Shown: one piece after another, positions 8,288 to 11,746 of the stretch
Numbering within the stretch: position 1 is the stretch's first letter
Layout of the letters: every line of letters begins with the position of its first letter
DNA from: Rugosibacter sp.
Lineage (GTDB): Bacteria > Pseudomonadota > Gammaproteobacteria > Burkholderiales > Rhodocyclaceae
Assembly: GCA_030652715.1 (NCBI GenBank)
Contig: JAUSQB010000332.1
Coordinates: forward strand, 1 to 11,746
Direction: 5' to 3'
DNA: 11,746 bases
Notes under the pieces: model-generated
What the model saw: the letters and a program-made list of their open reading frames with translations, nothing else
Told to the model about the DNA's origin: nothing
Databases searched by the model: none
Program-made: the position numbers and the translations under genes

Positions 8288-8326
8288 TTACACTCCCGCC
8301 ATGGTCTGATTGCACGGTTACACTCC
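8288..8326 (+). repeat. Direct repeat TTACACTCC upstream of the universal stress gene
   Basis: The nine-base TTACACTCC occurs at 8288-8296 and 8318-8326, start points 30 bases apart, in the 163-base gap between mscS and the usp gene. Each contains TACACT, a weak -10-like hexamer (4 of 6), so these could be alternative promoters or operator half-sites. ACCAT and ATGGT (8284-8288 and 8301-8305) form a short inverted repeat around the first copy. No good -35 box is seen. Confidence 0.3.
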
Positions 8327-8363
8327 GAACTTGAAGCCCACTAATAACAGATAGAGAAAAAGT

Positions 8364-9236
8364 ATGACAAACCTGAAACGCATCCTTGTAGCCACCGATT
8401 TTTCCCAGCTTGGCAATGATGCTGTCCGGCGCGCCACTTTGCTCGCTGCGCGTGAGGATGCCGAACTCCTCATCCTGCATGCCTTTCCGCAACCTTCCTT
8501 GCTGGATGCCGCCTTCAACGCCAACGACGACCTTCCGCGCCGCTTGCGCAAAGCAGCTGACACCTGCCTTGAACCCCTGACTGAAGCAGCGCGAACAGCC
8601 CATGCCCACCGGGTACGTGGAGAAATTGCCGAAGGCTCCGCTCACCAGGCGGTAGCAGACATGGCCGAGAGTTTCCGTCCTGATCTGCTGGTAATCGGCG
8701 CCCACGGCAAGGGTCTGCTGCAACAGTTTTTCCTCGGCGGCACGGCCTCGCGCATTCTCGCCAATGCCGCCTGTCCTGTACTGGTCGTGCGGCGCGGGCC
8801 TGCAGGCGACTACCGCCAGGCGCTGGCGGTAGTCGATCTGAAGCCGCATTCCGAAGCCGTGCTGCGCGCAGCCCTGATAGTGGCTGGTCGTGGACGCGTT
8901 ATGGCAGTGCATGCCTACCAGGCACCCTTTGAAGCCAAGCTGCGCCATAAAGGCTTTGCCGAGGAAAGCATAGCGCATTACGCAGAAAATGAAGCACGGG
9001 CAGCGGAACGCAACATGGCAGCGCTGCTCTCCGACCCTGATCTGGCCGGACTAGACCTGGATAGCCGCATCATTCACGGGCACCCCAACCCGGCGCTGCC
9101 TGAAATCGCCGAGGCCCTCGATGCCGATCTCATTGTTGCAGGCCGCCATAGCGGTTCGCGCCTGGAGGAGGCGACGATAGGCAGCATCACTCGCTTCCTC
9201 GCCTACTACGCGCCCTGCGATGTGCTGGTGGTTTGA
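8364..9236 (+). CDS. Universal stress protein with two tandem UspA domains
   Basis: 290 residues made of two Usp domains (about 1-144 and 153-290). Domain 1 opens with KRILVATDFS and carries the nucleotide-binding loop GAHG...LGGTAS (112-129) followed by ACPVLVV, close to the G-x2-G-x9-G-S/T pattern of ATP-binding Usp proteins. Domain 2 is degenerate: its loop reads GRHSG...IGS (260-274), with Ser in place of the second Gly, so ATP binding may be confined to domain 1. It is a cytoplasmic stress protein without a defined reaction. It has its own 163-base upstream gap, so it may be transcribed apart from mscS. Upstream of the ATG there is only a weak purine stretch (GAGAAAAAG). A 13-bp perfect hairpin sits at the boundary between the domains. 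Confidence 0.92.
   Translation: MTNLKRILVATDFSQLGNDAVRRATLLAAREDAELLILHAFPQPSLLDAAFNANDDLPRRLRKAADTCLEPLTEAARTAHAHRVRGEIAEGSAHQAVADMAESFRPDLLVIGAHGKGLLQQFFLGGTASRILANAACPVLVVRRGPAGDYRQALAVVDLKPHSEAVLRAALIVAGRGRVMAVHAYQAPFEAKLRHKGFAEESIAHYAENEARAAERNMAALLSDPDLAGLDLDSRIIHGHPNPALPEIAEALDADLIVAGRHSGSRLEEATIGSITRFLAYYAPCDVLVV
8807..8835 (+). repeat. Perfect 13-bp hairpin at the junction of the two Usp domains
   Basis: CGACTACCGCCAG (8807-8819) and its exact reverse complement CTGGCGGTAGTCG (8823-8835) flank a 3-base GCG loop. The frame runs through it, encoding about residues 148-158, which form the linker between the tandem Usp domains. No T run follows, so it is not an intrinsic terminator. Confidence 0.85.
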
Positions 9237-9342
9237 CACCGTCGCATAAAATGCCAAACCTCATACCCGTGCTTGAAATCAGACGGCTCTCTCGTCCGAA
9301 AAATAAAACACCATGCTGTATCAGCTATCAGGGAGTATCTGA

Positions 9343-9882
9343 ATGAATTTGCGTGAGCGCCTGCGTGCCCTGATTCCAAGTCGCGAGCAGATTCACAGCA
9401 ACCGCCGACTGTCCTGGCTTGCGCCCTGGCTGCGCCATTCCAAGTTATGGCACTGGTCGCGCCGTGGAGTCGCACTGGGCGTGGCCTTAGGGGTGTTCTT
9501 CGGGCTACTTGTCCCCATCGCGCAGATTCCACTGTCGATAGCCGCCGCCGTGATGCTGCGCGCCAATGTACCGGCTGCCGCTGCGAGCACTCTCATCACC
9601 AATCCGATCACCTTCGGTCCCCTCTACTATTCCGCCTACCGTCTGGGCACTTGGGTAACGGGCGATGCCATGCCGCCAGAAGCCACCAGTAGTGCCGATG
9701 CATCTGCACCTGAAATCAATGCGGATATTGGCCTGTGGCAGCGCATTGCCGCCATTGGCAAGCCTCTCATGGTGGGACTGTCCATCACAGCCACGCTAAT
9801 GGGGCTGTTGACCTACGGTCTCATTACCCTGATCTGGCGCTGGCGCACCCTGTCCATGCGACGTAGCAGGACACGCTCATGA
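9343..9882 (+). CDS. DUF2062 membrane protein
   Basis: 179 residues. A basic N-terminal stretch (1-40, with RERLRALIPSREQ) is followed by the DUF2062 core: RRGVALGVALGVFFGLLVPIA (residues 40-60), then QIPLSIAAAVMLRANVPAA (61-79), and the conserved ITNPITFGPLYYSAYRLG (85-102). A polar loop (about 107-128) and a last membrane segment (about 143-165) complete it. The family has no established biochemical role. GGGAG seven bases ahead supports the start. The stop overlaps the next gene as ATGA, so it is probably co-translated with the Na+/phosphate cotransporter-family protein. Confidence 0.88.
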   Translation: MNLRERLRALIPSREQIHSNRRLSWLAPWLRHSKLWHWSRRGVALGVALGVFFGLLVPIAQIPLSIAAAVMLRANVPAAAASTLITNPITFGPLYYSAYRLGTWVTGDAMPPEATSSADASAPEINADIGLWQRIAAIGKPLMVGLSITATLMGLLTYGLITLIWRWRTLSMRRSRTRS

Positions 9883-10814
9883 GTCCGCCGTTCACCCTGA
9901 TTTTCTCGATCCTGGCAGCCGTCATGCTGTTTTTGCATGGCCTGGCAGCATTTTCCGAAGAAATGGCGCGGCTCGGTGGAGAGCGCCTGCGTGAAGCGCT
10001 GCAACGTCTGACACGGACTGACTGGCGCGGTGCGATAGTCGGCGCTGGCGCTACGGCAATCGTGCAATCGTCCTCGGCTGTCACCTCCATGGCGGTAGGG
10101 CTGGCGCACAATCGCACGCTGACCGACCGCGGCGCATTCGCCATCATGATCGGTGCGAATGTCGGCACAACGCTGACCGCGTGGCTAGTTGCCATGAAGG
10201 TGGAAGGACTGGGGCCGATTTTCGTCACCTTAGGCGGGCTGTGGTCACTGGCAGGGCCCCATCTCTGGCGGCCTTACGGCAAGGCAGTATTCTATTTTGG
10301 CCTGATCTTCCTGGCGCTGGATCTGATCTCTCAAGCCCTGGCGCCACTGGCACAGAACTCTGCTGTGGCAGGGTGGCACGAACTGCTCGACTCGCCGGTG
10401 CTGGCCCTGCTGTTTGGTGCCTTGCTCACCGCGCTGGTGCAATCCTCCTCCGTGGTCAGCGGACTGGCAGTGCTATCCGTCTCCCAGGGCATCGTCGCGC
10501 CGCAGGTAGCAGTATGGCTGGTAGCCGGGGCCAATATCGGCACCACCTCCACCGCACTCATGGCCAGTACCGCGCTGGACATGCTGGCGAAGAAGCTGGC
10601 GCTGTTAAACGCCGGCTTCAATATCCTTGGGGTACTGCTGTTCGCCACACTCCTGCAACCTGTCATCAGCATGATTCTTGCCATGGACATCGCCGCTACG
10701 CAACAGGTGGCACTGGTGCATACGGTGTTCAACTTCGCCGCAGCCATTACGGCCTTGCTCATGTTGCCGCATATCTGGCCACGCTTGAAAAACTGGCTCG
10801 GCAAGACCTCCTGA
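9879..10814 (+). CDS. Na+/phosphate cotransporter family protein (PNaS, NptA/YjbB-like core)
   Basis: 311 hydrophobic residues with the internal duplication typical of this family: QSSSAVTSM (63-71) with GANVGTT (92-98), and QSSSVVSGL (188-196) with GANIGTT (217-223). These paired QSSS and GANxGTT motifs line the Na+ and phosphate site in the family. The C-terminal PhoU-like domain found in longer members such as E. coli YjbB is absent; the protein ends soon after the last membrane helix. Start and DUF2062 stop overlap (ATGA). Bacterial members have been linked to phosphate uptake or export; direction cannot be told here. Confidence 0.92.
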   Translation: MSPPFTLIFSILAAVMLFLHGLAAFSEEMARLGGERLREALQRLTRTDWRGAIVGAGATAIVQSSSAVTSMAVGLAHNRTLTDRGAFAIMIGANVGTTLTAWLVAMKVEGLGPIFVTLGGLWSLAGPHLWRPYGKAVFYFGLIFLALDLISQALAPLAQNSAVAGWHELLDSPVLALLFGALLTALVQSSSVVSGLAVLSVSQGIVAPQVAVWLVAGANIGTTSTALMASTALDMLAKKLALLNAGFNILGVLLFATLLQPVISMILAMDIAATQQVALVHTVFNFAAAITALLMLPHIWPRLKNWLGKTS

Positions 10815-10833
10815 CGAAGCGCGCAAATACGCC

Positions 10834-10956
10834 ATGGCAGCCTTTGACCCCACCGTGCAACACGTATCGACCGCTCTGGCCAAACTCAGTCGATATGGGA
10901 CGAGACTGCTCGCACATTTTGCCAACGCCAACGCTAGCAGAAAGTCGCTCCCATGA
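10834..10956 (+). CDS. Possible 40-residue small protein between the PNaS and mnhE genes
   Basis: An ATG at 10834 opens a 40-codon frame that fills most of the 138-base gap. It ends with TGA at 10954-10956, overlapping the ATG of mnhE as ATGA, the same arrangement used by other gene pairs in this window. The peptide is basic, starts MAAFDPTVQHVSTALAKLSR and has no membrane segment or known motif. No convincing Shine-Dalgarno is present. It may be a real small protein, a leader frame coupling mnhE translation, or chance. Confidence 0.3.
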   Translation: MAAFDPTVQHVSTALAKLSRYGTRLLAHFANANASRKSLP

Positions 10957-11426
10957 GTGCGCGGGACATTCTGCAACGCGGGCTGTTTTTTGCCTTGACC
11001 TGGTGGGTACTGGCAGAGGGCCGAGCAGACAGCTGGGGCGTAGGCCTCGCCAGCGTGGTACTGGCACTCGTCGCCAGCCTGTGGCTTTCGCCGCCCAGCC
11101 AGAGCCGACTTTCCATTCACGGCTTGCTAGGATTCGTCGGTTTTTTTCTGATCCAGTCAGCCAAGGGTGGCGCCCAAGTGGCGATCCTGGCCCTGCGTCC
11201 CCGGCTTGACCTCGCCCCGGCTCTGCTGGAAGTACCGATTACCCTGCCACCAGGCCCATCGCGTGCGCTGCTCGTCAACACCCTGAGCCTGCCGCCCGGT
11301 ACCCTGAGCGTAAGTCTCGACCATGACCTGCTGCACCTGCACGTACTGGATGCACGGCGGCCCATCGAAGCAGATGTGCGAAGCGCGCAGGCACACATCT
11401 CCCGGCTGCTGAAAATCGACATATGA
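10953..11426 (+). CDS. mnhE: Mrp/Mnh-type Na+/H+ antiporter subunit E
   Basis: 157 residues with three membrane segments (about 8-21, 29-46 and 56-76) followed by a soluble tail. The tail has the subunit E signature LLVNTLSLPPGTLSVSLD (106-123) and LHLHVLD (127-133), as in MnhE/MrpE proteins. Subunit E is one of six or seven membrane subunits of the multi-subunit cation:proton antiporter; it does not work alone. The start overlaps the stop of the 40-codon frame, and its stop overlaps mnhF (both ATGA). No subunit A-D gene lies upstream, so the rest of the complex should be downstream of the window. Confidence 0.9.
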   Translation: MSARDILQRGLFFALTWWVLAEGRADSWGVGLASVVLALVASLWLSPPSQSRLSIHGLLGFVGFFLIQSAKGGAQVAILALRPRLDLAPALLEVPITLPPGPSRALLVNTLSLPPGTLSVSLDHDLLHLHVLDARRPIEADVRSAQAHISRLLKIDI

Positions 11427-11683
11427 CGGGAATGGAATGGCCCATCGCGGTATTTCTGCTGATCAACCTGCTGGCAGCTCTGGTGCGGGTGGCTCATGGC
11501 CCTACGGCGGCAGATCGCATGCTGGCAGCGCTGCTGTTCGGCACCACTGGCGTCGGAGTGCTCCTGCTCCTGGCTTATGACGGGGGTGGTTCGGCCCTGG
11601 TGGACGTGGCGCTCACGCTGGCCCTGCTCGCCTCCATCGCCGGCGTAGCCTTCGCCCGGCGTGCCTGGGGAAAGGAAGCATAG
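11423..11683 (+). CDS. mnhF: Mrp/Mnh-type Na+/H+ antiporter subunit F
   Basis: 86 residues, three membrane segments (about 7-24, 34-52, 58-77), matching the size of MnhF/MrpF. Family signatures are VAHGPTAADRMLAALLFGTT (23-42) and DVALTLALLASIAG (61-74). It overlaps mnhE by ATGA; a second in-frame ATG at 11432 would shorten it by three residues. It should be part of the multi-subunit cation:proton antiporter in the inner membrane. Confidence 0.9.
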   Translation: MTGMEWPIAVFLLINLLAALVRVAHGPTAADRMLAALLFGTTGVGVLLLLAYDGGGSALVDVALTLALLASIAGVAFARRAWGKEA

Positions 11684-11688
11684 CCCGC

Positions 11689-11746
11689 ATGAAGTTGCCC
11701 CCCATTCTCTTTCCCCAGAGAAAAGCGTGGCTGCGTTTCGCCGATC
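11689..11746 (+). CDS. Start of a further ORF, possibly Mrp/Mnh subunit G, cut by window end
   Basis: An ATG at 11689, five bases after the mnhF stop and twelve bases after AAGGA, opens a frame that stays open to the edge (19 codons, beginning MKLPPILFPQRKAWLRFAD). Gene order E-F-G in mrp operons makes subunit G the natural guess, but too little is visible to recognise it, and the start is longer and more basic than usual for that subunit. Confidence 0.35.
   Translation, partial: MKLPPILFPQRKAWLRFAD

Noticed and set aside
9233..9238. Perfect TTGACA at the end of usp
   Set aside because: No acceptable -10 hexamer at 16-18 bases; TAAAAT lies only 8 bases away, so I do not call a promoter.
9281..9304. 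Short GACG/CGTC stem followed by an A-rich run after the usp gene
   Set aside because: Only four base pairs, and the following tract is A, not T, on the coding strand, so it is not a plus-strand intrinsic terminator.
10181..11209. Plus-strand open frame of 342 codons
   Set aside because: It runs through the PNaS and mnhE genes in another frame; both of those have strong motifs, and this one has none.

Overview
The window reads as a stretch of ordinary, GC-rich proteobacterial chromosome. Compact operons, ATGA stop/start overlaps and the gene families present point to a betaproteobacterium, perhaps of the Nitrosomonadales or Gallionella/Thiobacillus type. That placement rests on family resemblance and gene content only, since no rRNA or other marker gene is visible. 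I see no insertion sequence, phage gene, tRNA, rRNA or CRISPR array.

Layout. On the minus strand (1-1890, possibly to 2004) lies a two-gene operon: a Kef/CPA2-type cation:proton antiporter, followed with an 8-base overlap by a YbdK-type carboxylate-amine ligase that runs off the left edge. A non-coding divergent region (about 2005-2526) separates it from a plus-strand cassette at 2527-8200. This cassette holds a membrane-anchored trehalose-6-phosphate synthase with an N-terminal sensor-like module, trehalose-6-phosphate phosphatase (otsB), a GH15 glucoamylase/trehalase-type hydrolase, and an MscS mechanosensitive channel. Next come a tandem-domain universal stress protein (8364-9236), a DUF2062 membrane protein coupled to a Na+/phosphate cotransporter-family protein (9343-10814), a 40-codon small ORF, and genes for Mrp/Mnh antiporter subunits E and F. 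The start of another ORF, possibly subunit G, runs off the right edge.

How the genes fit together. Nearly everything concerns osmotic and ionic homeostasis. OtsA and OtsB would make trehalose from a nucleotide-glucose and glucose-6-phosphate. The GH15 enzyme could hydrolyse trehalose or another alpha-glucoside. MscS would release solutes on hypo-osmotic shock. The CPA2 and Mrp proteins would exchange cations for protons, and the PNaS-family protein may move phosphate with Na+. Overlaps and short gaps (ATGA, 14-base overlap, 19-base gap) suggest that otsA-otsB-GH15-mscS is a single transcript.

Most notable points: the fusion of a two-TM, periplasmic, HAMP-like module to a GT20 synthase; synthesis, hydrolysis and release valve in one transcript; two long perfect hairpins inside coding sequence (in mscS and exactly between the two Usp domains); and a CPA2-like protein that seems to lack the usual transport carboxylate while being coupled to a ligase related to glutathione synthesis.
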